Below are positions 35,817-48,600 of a stretch of 64,000 nt of DNA, piece after piece; within the stretch, counting starts at the first letter, position 1; the number at the start of each line of letters is the position of its first letter. The notes under the pieces were generated by a model that saw only the letters and a program-made list of their open reading frames with translations, made no database searches and was not told where the DNA came from. Origin of the DNA: Oscarella lobularis. Lineage: Eukaryota; Porifera; Homoscleromorpha; Homosclerophorida; Oscarellidae. The stretch lies in assembly GCF_947507565.1 (NCBI RefSeq), contig NC_089186.1, forward strand, positions 992,001 through 1,056,000, in the 5' to 3' direction. A program made the translations under genes and the position numbers.

Positions 35817-37490
35817 TACACATCTCCCTCTCCTTCGCAGATTCGCGAGGCGATCGGACCATGGCCATGTGAGCATCACAAAAATAACTCAGCAGTTTGC
35901 ACAAAGAAAACCATTGCGGCACAGCACAGTGCATACAAACAGAAAGGATAAAGATACTACCGTTGATACAGAAACCGTGTCCTGCCCTTAACTCCTAAAT
36001 AAACGTGCGGTGGAGGAGTACAAAAGTTGCTTTGAATATACTCAGTCTCCCACAAAGTACGTCTCGCGCTCGCTAAAATCGATGCGAAACGCACACACGC
36101 AATGGCAGATAGTTGCATCGAAGTCAAAGCAAACGCTTTCTCCGGCGTGAAACGCGCCTTAATACAACTAGCTGGGCCTTAATACACCTAGCTGGAAGCA
36201 CCCACGTAACGTAGGAAAGTTCATGCATGTGACACCAACCATTTGTTATTATATAGGGCACGAGCCTTCATCAAGAGTGCAACTATATAATTGTATAAAA
36301 ATTAATCGCTCAATCGTAACTGCAGAGAGCAAAACTAAGCAAACGCATTCGTCTTAGAACGAGCAGTCACCACTATCGAAAAAATTCAACAAAGATCAGT
36401 AGAAGACGCACTGAAGACTTGTCCATTGCTGCAGCTGCCTCTCTCACGTTCGTGGAACAAATAGTACTAGTGGAAGCAGAGACATATGCGCCCCCATTTT
36501 TAAGGATCGCTTCCTTAATTTCCGCGGAAACAGGAAACAAATGGGCATATAGTTAAGCAATCCGTTGCATCCATCGTTACATCCATTCACGGGACTTTCG
36601 CGGTGGGAAATACGGAGAAGGGAAACGAAGAGTGCATAAATGTGGATAGATTATGAGATGGAAGCTTGCATAGGTAACCGAAGGACGAAAACAAAAGGAA
36701 GCGAGAGGAAAATTAGATTAGGACGGACAAATTAAATTAGTATGGACACGAGACACAGATCGAGAGATTCAAATTTCCAGACTCCATTTCATTTAGTAAA
36801 CCCGCTAGAACCCTGTGCTTTATAATTCTCATGTAAATGTACTTCCGGTGAAAATACCGTGAGATCAATCGAATTCGTCTTAAAACACCTGTCTCCTATG
36901 TCAATTTAGCATTGTAGAATTTTTTCTTGTATCTTGCATCTAAATTCTTGAGACTCTTATCAGAGGATTCGCGTGTTCTTCGATTTTATCTATGTGCTTC
37001 ACATTATATTACCTTTTCTACAAGACCACTTCGACATAAAATTATCTGACGTATCCAAGGTAATATTTAGGCATCGTCTGCTCTACTAACGTTGGCAAAC
37101 TACCATAGAACGCGTCATCCATGCAACACCCGTGGCATGCATGTACTTTCGCTCTCGCCTCACTTCGTCTTTAGCCGACGTACGTTATCATCGTCTGGAG
37201 GCGTTGATCAAAAGTGGCCACGGTACCGACCACATGAGCAAAGTACACAGTAGCTTTGCATATGGAGCGGCATCACGTGCACCACTTGAGACTCTTTGAG
37301 TCAATTTGCTGTAAATGCCATCAATGCGTCTCTTCTGGTTGAGCTGTTATGCAACGTTCTGAAGAAGGCTAGCCGAAAAGGGCTCGAGCATATGTACAAA
37401 ACCGTTTGATTCTTACTGCGGCTGCGCGTACGTGCAAGAAGGCGAGTACACAAACAACGTTGCCGCGGAAAGAACGGTTCATGGACACCG
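35817..37490. other. Gene-poor stretch
   Basis: I find no coding exon, RNA gene or element. A short near-duplicate (CCTTAATACAACTAGCTGG and CCTTAATACACCTAGCTGG) occurs at 36158-36195. The left part could serve as upstream sequence for the Roco gene. Confidence 0.4.
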
Positions 37491-38000
37491 CTAGAGTCCC
37501 GTATCTAGTTTGGAACGCATCAAGTTTGGAACAGGCGTTTATACCCTAAAACAGACTAGGATAAAAAACGGTTAAAAGCGAAAATGTAGCACAATAACTC
37601 ACAAATCTTCCTGTAAAATTGCAGCTCTCTCCGTTGAGTGGTATGGGAGTAAGCGCAGTTAGAAGAGGAGGAAGTCATGTGATCGGTCTTTCGAACACAC
37701 CCATCGGCTTTGGAACAGCCTCTCTAACTCTGTTATCCGTCATCGCACAGAGACGTGCTATGCACCGTTGGAAAGCTTAAAGCCTCTTCTATTTAGATAA
37801 ATTTACGCCATTGTCGTAGATTGTATTCTCGCTGAGATATCGCCGGTAGAGTACCGACGGGTAGCGTGATCTAGATTGGAACGCAAGTTTTTCTTAGCCA
37901 ACTGGTTCTACGCCTTCAAACGCCACCAAATCGTGCATGAAGTCTTCCTGTACTGCTATCTCTAGGATTCGACCGTTATATAGCTATAAACTCCTGAAAG
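37491..38000 (+). repeat. Left arm of foldback element
   Basis: Inverted counterpart of 38570-39070. Contains GTTTGGAACGCATC followed shortly by a second GTTTGGAACAG, a small direct repeat present in both arms. Confidence 0.85.
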
Positions 38001-38569
38001 GAATTTGCCATTGAAGATCAGTTGATGTGAGAAAGCAATCCGGTAGCACAAATTGAGCTATAACGGTAATTTGCGTTTTTACTCCCTATAAATCACATCT
38101 CTTTTTCTTGGTTTAGTATCATTTTTGAAGTTTTCTCGCAAAAATTTAAAATTTGACTAGGCTTGTTCGTGAACTTATTTTCTTCAAAAAGTTTCACTCT
38201 AAATAACGTTATATGATCAAAAACATCAAGACTTGGTAGTTTGAGAGTCTATGATGTAACATACTAGAAACTGCTAGAACTCCGTGAAAACCAAGACTAG
38301 CTGCTACAAAGATAAATGCTTTAGAGAACCTGTAAGACCTGTTATGTGTCTTTATTGATGAATTCTAATGAACTCACAGCAAGCCTGGTCACATTTTAAA
38401 TGTTGGTGAGACCTCTATGCCCCGTACGTAAAACCTCCAATATTCCTACCTAGCCAAAGCAGAAAAACATGATTTTGCATTTTTTGAAGAAAACAAGAAA
38501 ATTACTGTCTTAGTTAGAATTTGTGCTTCCGGGTTGACATGCTCTTCAACGGCCCATTTCATAGAAAAA

Positions 38570-39070
38570 GGCCCTTTCAGGAGTTTATAGCTACATAACG
38601 GTCGAATCCTAGAGATAGCAGTACAGGAAGACTTCATGCACGATTTGGTGGCGTTTGAAGGCGTAGAACCATTTGGCTAAGAAAAAACTTGCGTTCCAAT
38701 CTAGATCACGCTACCCGTCGGTACTCTAGCGAGAATACAATCTACGACAATGGCGTAAATTTATCTAAATAGAAGAGGCTTTAAGCTTTCCAACGGTGCA
38801 TAGCACGTCTCTGTGCGATGACGGATAACAGAGTTAGAGAGGCTGTTCCAAAGCCGATGGGTGTGTTCGAAAGACCGATCACATGACTTCCTCCTCTTCT
38901 AACTGCGCTTACTCCCATACCACTCAACGGAGAGAGCTGCAATTTTACAGGAAGATTTGTGAGTTATTGTGCTACATTTTCGCTTTTAACCGTTTTTTAT
39001 CCTAGTCTGTTTTAGGGTATAAACGCCTGTTCCAAACTTGATGCGTTCCAAACTAGATACGGGACTCTAG
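38570..39070 (-). repeat. Right arm of foldback element
   Basis: Inverted counterpart of 37491-38000, lacking about 14 bases near 38727. Confidence 0.85.
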
Positions 39071-39688
39071 TACTGTATATATTACTGTCTACTCAATCTT
39101 TTCGATCTCGCTTCGAGAGCTAGATGAACACGAACGCGCGCCTCCCGTTCGAACTTCGTTTGGCTTCGAGAGCTAGAATGCTCTACGTCTTCGAGGATGC
39201 CGCCTTTTCAATTTGACGCTTGCTGACGCGCTGCTGCGAAGCGTTGGCGTCGAACAGACAACGTCTCGTCGAGATGCCTATTCTAAGAGACCACTGCACA
39301 GCTTATATCGTCCGAAAGCGACGGAGCAGTCGAGAAATCTCGCGGAGCATGCGCCCTGCTCCCGGGTTGTCAATGTCAAAATAATTAATCAGGTTGCTCG
39401 ATCGCCGAAAAGAACTGTTCTATAGTGTAAGAAAAGTGACCCACAGCGGCGGCACATGCCTGATGGTGCAAAATAACTGCGATATCAGTCAAGCTGTCGC
39501 CACTGCTTTGAAATACTAAAGTTATTATATTATAACTGGCATTAAAAATTATCCATTCGCAGTATCTAGTTGGTATTTAATTAAGTGTAGGCGGCATAAC
39601 GGCAATACGGCTTATATTCAGAGGAACTTACGGTGATTTAGAAGGGGTGGAATGTACCTATAACCCTATAACCCTAGAGGAAAAATCC
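39071..39688. other. Spacer 3' of the sacsin-like gene
   Basis: No gene recognised. CTTCGAGAGCTAGA occurs twice near 39112 and 39164. It should contain the polyadenylation region of the large minus-strand gene. Confidence 0.4.
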
Positions 39689-42600
39689 TTATATGGTGAG
39701 AAAGATTTGACGAGCAATATTCTGAACGCCTTCTGCGCCTTCCAAAGCGATTATAGCTTGATGCCTCATGTACGATGAAGCCGGTTCCGATGCAGAGTCA
39801 GCAGCCGGAACTCGAGCTTTCGTAGCATCCTCGTCATTTAGAAGCAGCACAAAATCGATAAGATCTTTTGAATGACGGTCGACGTAATCAGAAGCGTGGA
39901 GAAGAGCCTGTAGTTTTCTCTCCGCTGTTCGCTTAGGATCTAATCCCGTCTTGCAAAGCAAAATGCCCTTCAACGCTTTCTCGACACACTCGTGGCACAG
40001 ATAGCATACGAAAGCAAAATTCTTGGGAAAGCCGGCAGCGTCTTTTTCGCATTGCCTTTGATAGTGCTCTTGAGCAGCAAGCAAATCAGCTTCCGCTTGC
40101 CTAATAAACATTGTTCCCCATTTTGGATTCGGAGTCAGACGCGGAGTAGCCGGAGGGCAAAAATAATTACGATCCGATTGCTTTCGGCGAGATCGAGACC
40201 GGAATCGGCCAGATGTAGCTTGTGGCTGAGGCGACGTTTCGGCTTCCTCAGATCGACGCGGATGCCGGCCAAAACGTTCCGCGTAGCTATTCCACCCGTC
40301 ATAGAAGCCACTGTAAGAATACGGAGTGCTACCCCACGTAGCTGCACTTGCATTCTGGGCCGGGGGCCCCCCATCGACTTGGGCCCTAAGAAACACGAAG
40401 AGATCACTTGCGTCAGGATCGTCGCTTTTGTCAGGATGACACTGTAAGAATAGCCGTTTGATTGCTCTCCGTTGGTCGTCTTCATTTTTGAGTGCCCATA
40501 TTTTAGATAGCAACCTTCGAATCTCGTCTTTTTTCGCTTTCAAAGTTAAACACGGAGTTGAATCGTCGGCGCTTTGTTCTCCTGTGAAAACTGCAACTTT
40601 CTGTACTTCTGTGCTTTTGCTGAAAACTGGCGATTCTTCAGCAACGTTTAGAAGAGTCAGCGCCGGACGATTTGTATAGAATTTGAAAATTTTCATGCTA
40701 TCAGCTTCAATAGGATTTCTTTGGCCGATATCAATGATATACGTAGGTATTCCCCTAAATGAACGGTCTTCGGCATCCCCATCGCGTTCGTACTTTTTGT
40801 GATATATTTTCGCGTAAATGTACGCATCTTCTTCTGATTCGTAAGAGACCCATTCGTCTACTTCAAACTTGAAGTTGAAATCGAATTTGATTTGTCGCTC
40901 GTGGATAGAAAAAAGCCGTCGTCCGCACACGACTCTTCCTAGTCCACGACTCGTTGAAAAGTCCTCTTCAAACAAATCAAGAAATTTGATATTCCGATCT
41001 TTCAAATAGGAAGGTATTCTCGCATAATCATCTAAAGAAAACATACCAACAATGACGCTGTCTCGTTTGAACGAAGTTTGAAGAAGATTCAAAATGCATT
41101 CAACGACTTTTTCTGAAAACGTGGTGCCGGGCACTGATGCCGAGTTCAAAAAGGATTCTGTTATGAAGAGTACAGCTGGACCTGGATCTTCTTCGTTACT
41201 AGTAGACTTTAGGAAAATGTCTCTTCGTGACGTTTCGCCTATTTCTTCTTGACTGGAGAAAACAACGAGTGAAGTGCAAAAAGAATGCAGGCATTCGACT
41301 TCAAAGCTTTCAGCCAACGTCTCAAATCCTTTCGACAAGATAGGAGGTATCAAGTCAGTCCGGTGTTGGTCAACGTAAACGCTTCTTATGCCAGTGATAA
41401 ATGCTTCAGATTTTATAAAATCTTCGAGACCACCAGCCAACACATGGTGTTCGTCGCTCGATGACTTAATTACGGTTTCTTCTTTGATGCGTTCGCCGAC
41501 AAGACTGGAAAACATTATAGGGCGAAGTTCTCCGGGAAGAAGATCAACGGTACTCTCACGAAAAGTTGGCAATTTGCACGTTTGTAGATCGATAAGAAAA
41601 TCGTATGGCAAGTTGCTGATAATATTCTCGTGTTTTCCATTGTCTAGAAAAACAAGAGTGCTTGACAATTTTAGCTCATCTCTGCGTGTCAGAAGATAGA
41701 GAGGACGCAGAGAATTTACAGACACTTCTCGATCTTCTTTGAGACATAGAAACAATTTTTCAGTCGCCAGAACGGCTTTTTCGTAATCGCTGGGACTAAG
41801 TTCGCTTCCTCCGCTATGACAAAATATGCCTTCAAGGACACGGGCGTAGTGAAACGGTCTCGCTTCCGTGTCAATGCCAAGAAGTCGAAGAACATTGCTG
41901 TACGGCGCATAGGCATCAGGTAAGTCAAACAGATAAGGAGGCATTTCGTTATCTACTTTCCGAGCAATTTGGATTGGAGACGCAAATTCGACAAGACGAG
42001 GAATAAAAACAAACGGTAGTGTGTGCAGGCACTTCACAGCTTCTTTGGACTCCACGTCAGGGCATTTTCTTACAAAATGCACCGGATTGCGTAAGTCTGT
42101 TGCCGATGTCAAATCAGGTAAGTTCCTGTCAATCGCAGAAAATTTAAGGCGGACTTGAAGATATTCTAAAACGGATAGAGTTATACTCGTTATTTCTGAA
42201 ACGATTTGGAAGTCGGGCTTCTCTTCCGGTTTGAGAATGCCAGCCATCGCTGCATAAACGTAGGTTCTGATATTCGACAGGACATCGCCAAAATTCGGCT
42301 TCACTGCTAGTCCAAGCCATTCTCGGTGGCATGAATCCAAAGAAGCTACTTCGTCCCAAAAAGGAGACAAACTGCGTGATGTCCAACAAAGCCTTTCGTT
42401 GGATTCACTAGGAAAAACACATTTTTTGAAGCTCGTCGCCACGCCGCCCGTCTTTGAACCAAACGGCTGCGAAATGTAAGTCAGTTCTTTCCTTACTTCC
42501 TTTGAAGGCACACAACAAATAGAGCCAAATTTACCCCACGTTTTCGACGCGCAATTTTGATAATTGACAAAAAGATGACTAAAAAGAATCTTTGATTTTT

Positions 42601-45600
42601 CCTCCCATTTACCTGAGTCTTCAGGGCTCATAGACCTCTTTCCTTCCTCTTCAAGCTCAGTGGCAAAATCAATCAACATTTCTTCACTAGCAACTGTTTG
42701 AAGTCCAAGTTGACGAAGAAAAAGCTTCCATTCTGGGGAACCAGTCTCAGCCTCCGGTGGAAAGCATTCTTTGCCAAGCATAAGACTAAACAGGGGAACC
42801 GAAGGGTCAAAAAACGTCGACACGCACTGCAGTTTACTCCGTCGCAAAAAACAAGGAACCGATTTTAGTTTTTCAAGAACAGCATTTGTGGTGGCCGATC
42901 TTGCTTCAGCTGAGAAACGATTGGCCAAGTATACAAGATGCCTCATACGATCCTTTTGAGTTAGAACAAAGAACTGCTCCAAAATAAATTCGACATAAAT
43001 GTCATCGACAGATTTGTCATCTAGTCCGAAATACTTGTTGAGACTATTCAAATCTGGTTTTCTCTTCAAAAATTCAATCTCTTTCGCAGTCGCATTCGAC
43101 GCCGCTTTCCTCCACTGCTCAAAGCCAAACATGGGCAGTCTGTCCGGAAGAGTCAGGGCATACTTTTGGCCAATGCTTATGAATCGTCCTGCCACGTTTT
43201 CAAAAAGTGGCAATGATTTGATGCGCTTCAGACTGCAGTATGCTTGACCAGAGAAACTTATATGAGTGTTGAAGTATCTGAGAATCTGCTGTGCTGCTTC
43301 AGAAGTAAAGCTGTCCTTGATAAGCAAACCTATGGGCGCTTTAAACAAATGGACTAAAGCGCCAATCAATCTGTCGGGCTTAGATATAGTTGAAAGTCTT
43401 GACTCTACAAGAGAAGAAGTGATCGTTCTCTGCAGGTAAGATGTGGCTTGTCGTCCAAACAGAACATCAAATCGAAGAAAAGGAATTCCAATTGCTTTGA
43501 GCACAGTTTCCACAGGAGCGTTACCGCCAGAAGATTGGAAAATAGTATGTCCAAGCTTTGCAGGAGCTCGGAAAGAACGAACGGCACTTTTGACGGGTAT
43601 AACAGGCATCTCTTCAAAGAGTCGAATTGTTTCTTCAAATTCTGAAGAGCCTTGTGCTGCAACAAATTCCCAAAAGCACTTTACCCAGGAATCATCTGGA
43701 CGGAGTAGCGCTGTTTTCTCGCTGTAATTGCCCACGGTTATGGAATCAAAAATGTTTAAATGCTGAACACATTGCAGGAGTTCAGGAGAAGTAAGTTGTC
43801 TAACTGCAGGTGACTGAAAATTGTAGTTTCTGAGCGAAGATAGTCGTAGAGCAGGATGAAGGAATAAATTTTGAGGCAACAGCTGAAGAAACCTTGAAAA
43901 ATAAACATAGTTTTCTTCGGAAAATTGTCTTAGGACTCCGTCTGCTGTCAACAATAAAGGAAGATTATTCAGACTTTTAAACGAGAGCTGTTCTTCAACT
44001 TTTCCGTAGTTCCAAAACAAAAACTGCAGCAGAAAATCAACATTTTCTGGAATTTTAAAAACAGTTTTCTCAATTTTCCCAAGGACAAGCTTAGACGACT
44101 TCTGCTCAGTAAACTTATTAAGAATATTGCAAACAGACTCTCGGCTTGTTGTTTGAAGGCCGCAGTTTGGCACTTCAGCTAGCGCTTCGCATATAGTCCC
44201 CGATGTTGCGACAATAGGGAATCCAAGCAAGAGGAGCAGCGACTTGAGAACGAAACATTGTTCGCCGCAATTATCTCTAGTTCCAAAGCCGTCCAGAATA
44301 CTTGAATTCCATCTCATAGGAGACTGAACGCTTTTTTCCGCCTCTTTTAAACCTGGTGAAAGCCAGATTAAAGAAGGCGTAGAAGAAAGACGCGCTTTCA
44401 TTTTTGTGTAAATCGTTAGAGGCTCTTTCTGACGTTCGACATGCCATGGAAGAGACAAGGGACGGTTCACGAGAGCCAGAACCGGTGATTTCCTGAAAAT
44501 CAGATTAAAATAGACCGCACGAGAAAGGCGATCCCAGTACGTCGTCTCCTCTCTCCAACTGGGGAAGAGAGAATGAAACCAAGAGAGTCTCTTGGCTAAA
44601 GTCTCAGAGCCTTTAACGTCACGCATTACGTACTCTCTCGCCTCCTCAATAAATCTTGCGTACGCCGGAGATATGCTCAAATCAATAAGTTCCTCATTCC
44701 AAACTTGCTTCTTGTCGCACAATCTGCTTCTTCCTGAATTACTAGAAGCAGCAGTGTCTCGAAAGAGATTCCGACGATCCGAGTCTAAGGCAAAATGCCC
44801 GTTGACATACACAGGCAGAGGTATGTTTTCCGGAAGAGGGAGATAAAAAAAGGCTTTCCCGTGTCTAATTTTCTCACCTAAAATAGCTGCTATGCCTCCT
44901 CTTGGAAACAGAGATAGCTTTGCGACGTTGCTAAAGTTCTTATCCGTATCCTCTTTTCCCATAAACTGATGAACAAGCCAAGTTCTCTTCTTGCCTTTAA
45001 AAACGACACGCTTTGATGAGAGAGACACTTTGTAACTGACATGATACAGAGGAATGCAATTCGTTTCGACGTCTTTAAGTTCATTCAGTTTCTGAGTAAA
45101 CTCTTTTCTCTTTGCCTTATCGGCAGCGTCGATGTCAGCTCGAACAGAAAACTTCTCTCTGCGAGTGCCATTTTCTTCGATAACCGATACTTTTAGATAT
45201 GTCACGAAGTTCAAAAAAAGTAGAATGTCGCCGGAGCTGGCGGCGAATTCGTCCAGAAGGGCTTCAATCGCCTCAATTGTAACTTCGTCTCTAGAAATGC
45301 CAGATCTTGCTGCACATTGTTTATTTCTCAATGGAAATCGGAACAACGTTCCTCCTTTGAGAGAGACGTCGGGATCAAGGACCGAGTAATAGCAAGACTT
45401 CATGTCCTTGAAACTCTTCCAAACATTTTCCAATGTTGGCCTAAAAAGGCGGCCGGGCTTATCAATCGTTGCCCCCGGTACAAACCAGCAGTGGGGATCC
45501 AAGACGCAGAAAGTGTCGTCGTTAGAAATAAAGGAAGGGCAGTCAGTAATATGATAAAGAGAATTAAATCCGATTCCATACTGGCCGGTTGTCGACGAGT

Positions 45601-48600
45601 CATCCCGCTTGCTTCCCTGCCCAAGATTTTGAATGCCTTTGATGTCCTTTTCAGTAAAGGGACGATCGTTGTATACCAAAAGAGCTGGCCCCTGCAGATC
45701 TTTCCATGCATCGCTCATTAGAAACTTTTTCCCGTGAACTCGCTTGTCAAATATGATATGGAGAGTAGAAGCTTGAGCGTCGTCTGCGTTCTGAAGCAGT
45801 TCTTTGAGAATTTGCACGCCCCAAAGATAATCAGCTATTATTTTCTTTATGCGAAGAGTTAATGGTTCGAATTGCCCAAAAGGATCTCCCGGAAACTCTT
45901 GCGAGAAACTATCAACAATTCTCGATCTCGCAGGTACGACTCCGAACTCAAGAAGTGCGTAACTGTTCGTAAGATGGCTGCTAACAAAAGCCTTGTCTCT
46001 CGCTGCAGCTCCCGAAGGACGGGCCCACAAAGCGTCGACGTAGGTCAATTGAGAAGCTGGGAGTAGAAAGAAATGTTCCGAAATAAGAGGAACTTCTTTC
46101 TCGCCTCGTTGGTTTTCTCTCCATTCTTTATCCTCCTTTAATGACAACTTTAGAATAAAGAGAGTCGCTATGGAGACTTCTTCATCTGTAAGTTTTTCCT
46201 GGCCTTTGTCTTCAGCCATTCGCTTCAGAGCCCATGCGTAATCCTCTTTCTCAAAGCGCTGGCGTACACCAGCTGCTTCAAGAAGACTGCGCACGCCATT
46301 CAGCTGCTGAGGAACAGAGTGCAAGTACTTTGTCGCTGAAATATCAGCACTAAATTCAAAAGCCACCTGAGACGGCTTGACAATTCCGTTTTGAACTAAA
46401 ATCCACTTTCGACCGGACAAGAAAGAAGCTCCGGAGACGATTATCTTTGTAAGTTCTCCACCTCGCAAACGTTCATTAAGCTCTTTATACACCGCGTAAA
46501 TCAAATCTTCAAGACTTTTAGAAACCGTTTCCTCAGCGGAAATGCGTTCGAGAGCCGTTTCTAGATGCTCGAGTACCAACGCGAGCGGGGGAGATTCAAT
46601 TCCAAATAGAGGTAAAACAGACGAGCAGTGACCTTCCAAGTCTGACCGTCGCAGCTGCAAAATAATTCCTTGCGTTCCAACCTCATGAGAAAATTCTCTA
46701 TAGAACACTTGGGCAGAAGAAGCAACAAATCGTTTTGTAGGATAAACGTCGGAAAACCAATCATGTGATAATGGATACTCTTCAGGACACTTCATCACTG
46801 GCAAACACTCAATAGATCGGATTTCCGCTTTTTTAGAGAGGCTGCACGGTTTTCCAGATCTATCCAACTTTTCCATCAGCGTCGCAACTGCGTGAAAGCG
46901 AGTTCCAATCTTGCCGTCGTCTGAAATGTGACTTATTCCTAACAGTCGCTCAGTAACGTCATCCCAGTCTAAAAGATCGTAAGTTTTCATCCCCAAGACT
47001 GTCAGAACCTGGAGTATGTCAGGGTTCCGATAACTCTGAAAAGGAAATCTCTCGTCTTCTTCACTGAATAAATCCTTTGCAGCGCAGTCAGGTTTAATAA
47101 GAAAACAAGGTCGCGAGAAGCGCGTTCCGTTTGGCGAGCAAGGAACGAAAGACATTTCTTTGAGAATTCTACATAACTGAAGAGACGAAAACGCGTTGAA
47201 TTTCAAGACAGCGCAAATCAGTTCATCTCTCTTTGTCGCCTCAAATAGCGTCAGTGCGCTGGGAAGTAATTTTTCGGCAAATGATTCCACTGTCAGAAGT
47301 CTTTTGCGAAGAAAAGCTTTGCCAACAAAAGTCAATCCCTTTAGCACATGACTAGCACCGTCCGGAATAGAAGCATAATTAGGAAACGAAAGGTCTGTCA
47401 AAGTCTCGGCATGAGGAATTTGTTTCACCTCTGATGAAAGAAGCAGCGCCTCAGATAGGGCAATCCATTCACCAGTCGTTCTGAAAAGAGCCAGATTCTC
47501 TTTGATTACAGCGGAGTAGAAAGCCTCAGCAAGATGTCTCCACATAAGCTGCGCAGAAAAAACGTCCGGCCAGAGACGGTAATAGTCACAAAGCAGCGGA
47601 TTCTGCACAAGTGACGTCACTGATTGTAGCATACCAGTGGTTGCTTTTGACAGAGCATCCGTAATAAGCGCTTCGTTCCACTTCACGTCGATGGCTCTCT
47701 TCTCTTCAGTCACAGTCTCCGTATTGTGCCACCACAAGCCACGTCTGTTAGAATAAACTGCAAAGAATCCGTTAACGTGAAAAGGTAACCCGGTGGGAAT
47801 CGAAAGAGGAAGAAAGCAGAAAATTTCGCCATCTACAGGAACAAGTTTGGCGGCCTTGCCAGAAGAAAATTTAGCAGCAACTCCAGCAAAAGGCACCAAA
47901 CCGCTCTTTCGTCCATCTGGTGACCGGGCCAAAGAAAGACACTGATTCCGTCCAATCGAAGAGCATACAACCCATCGTTCGGCTTTTTTACTAAGAGCGT
48001 CACGGAATTCAATAGAGCGTACAGAGGAAGCGCTAGTCCAAGGAAGCATCTGACGACTGCGAACCGCCTCAGAAGCAAGATCAAACAGTTGAGACTGCCT
48101 CACGGTCGAACTCAGAAAATCAGGCGTTTCTTCGCGTGCCGTCACTCCGAATAAAAAAACGCGATCGCTCATCGGCGACGACGACTCTTTCTTCAGTTCG
48201 TACACATTGATTGAGCGAACATTATTCAGGAAGAGCAAGATTTTTTCGCTGACTTGTTTAAGGGCGTCGAGCGTGTTTTGAACGCGACGCTCGTCGTAAG
48301 CTTCACTCTTTATTTCGCTCCTGAAAGCTTGATAGGAGGTCCGCAAAGGAAAACGAAACAAGGTACCAGGAAATGCTTGCCGTTCCTTTAACCTGCAGCC
48401 AAAGACACCTTCGTAAGGCTGAAATTGATCGGGAAATGTTTCTGCTATCGGCGTTGTGCAGAAATCAATTTTTACGCCAGGTTTTGACGGATCTGTGATG
48501 TGATTCCCAAGATGGTACCGATTAGGATCGAAAATGACGACAAAGTTTCGGCTTACAAAGCTGGGAACGTCAGTCAGATGATACGTCGAAGTGAAACCCA

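Larger units (their letters stand above)
37491..39070. mobile_element. Foldback element with about 500-bp inverted arms
   Basis: 37491-38000 and 38570-39070 are inverted copies of each other, nearly identical along their length (ends CTAGAGTCCCGTATCTAGTT). The left arm has an extra segment of about 14 bases (near GAGATATCGCCGG, around 37843) missing from the right. The central 570 bp has no coding capacity. CTAG at the outer edges may be part of the ends or a 4-bp duplication. This is a non-autonomous inverted-repeat transposon. Transcription across it would give a hairpin of roughly 500 bp. Confidence 0.85.
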
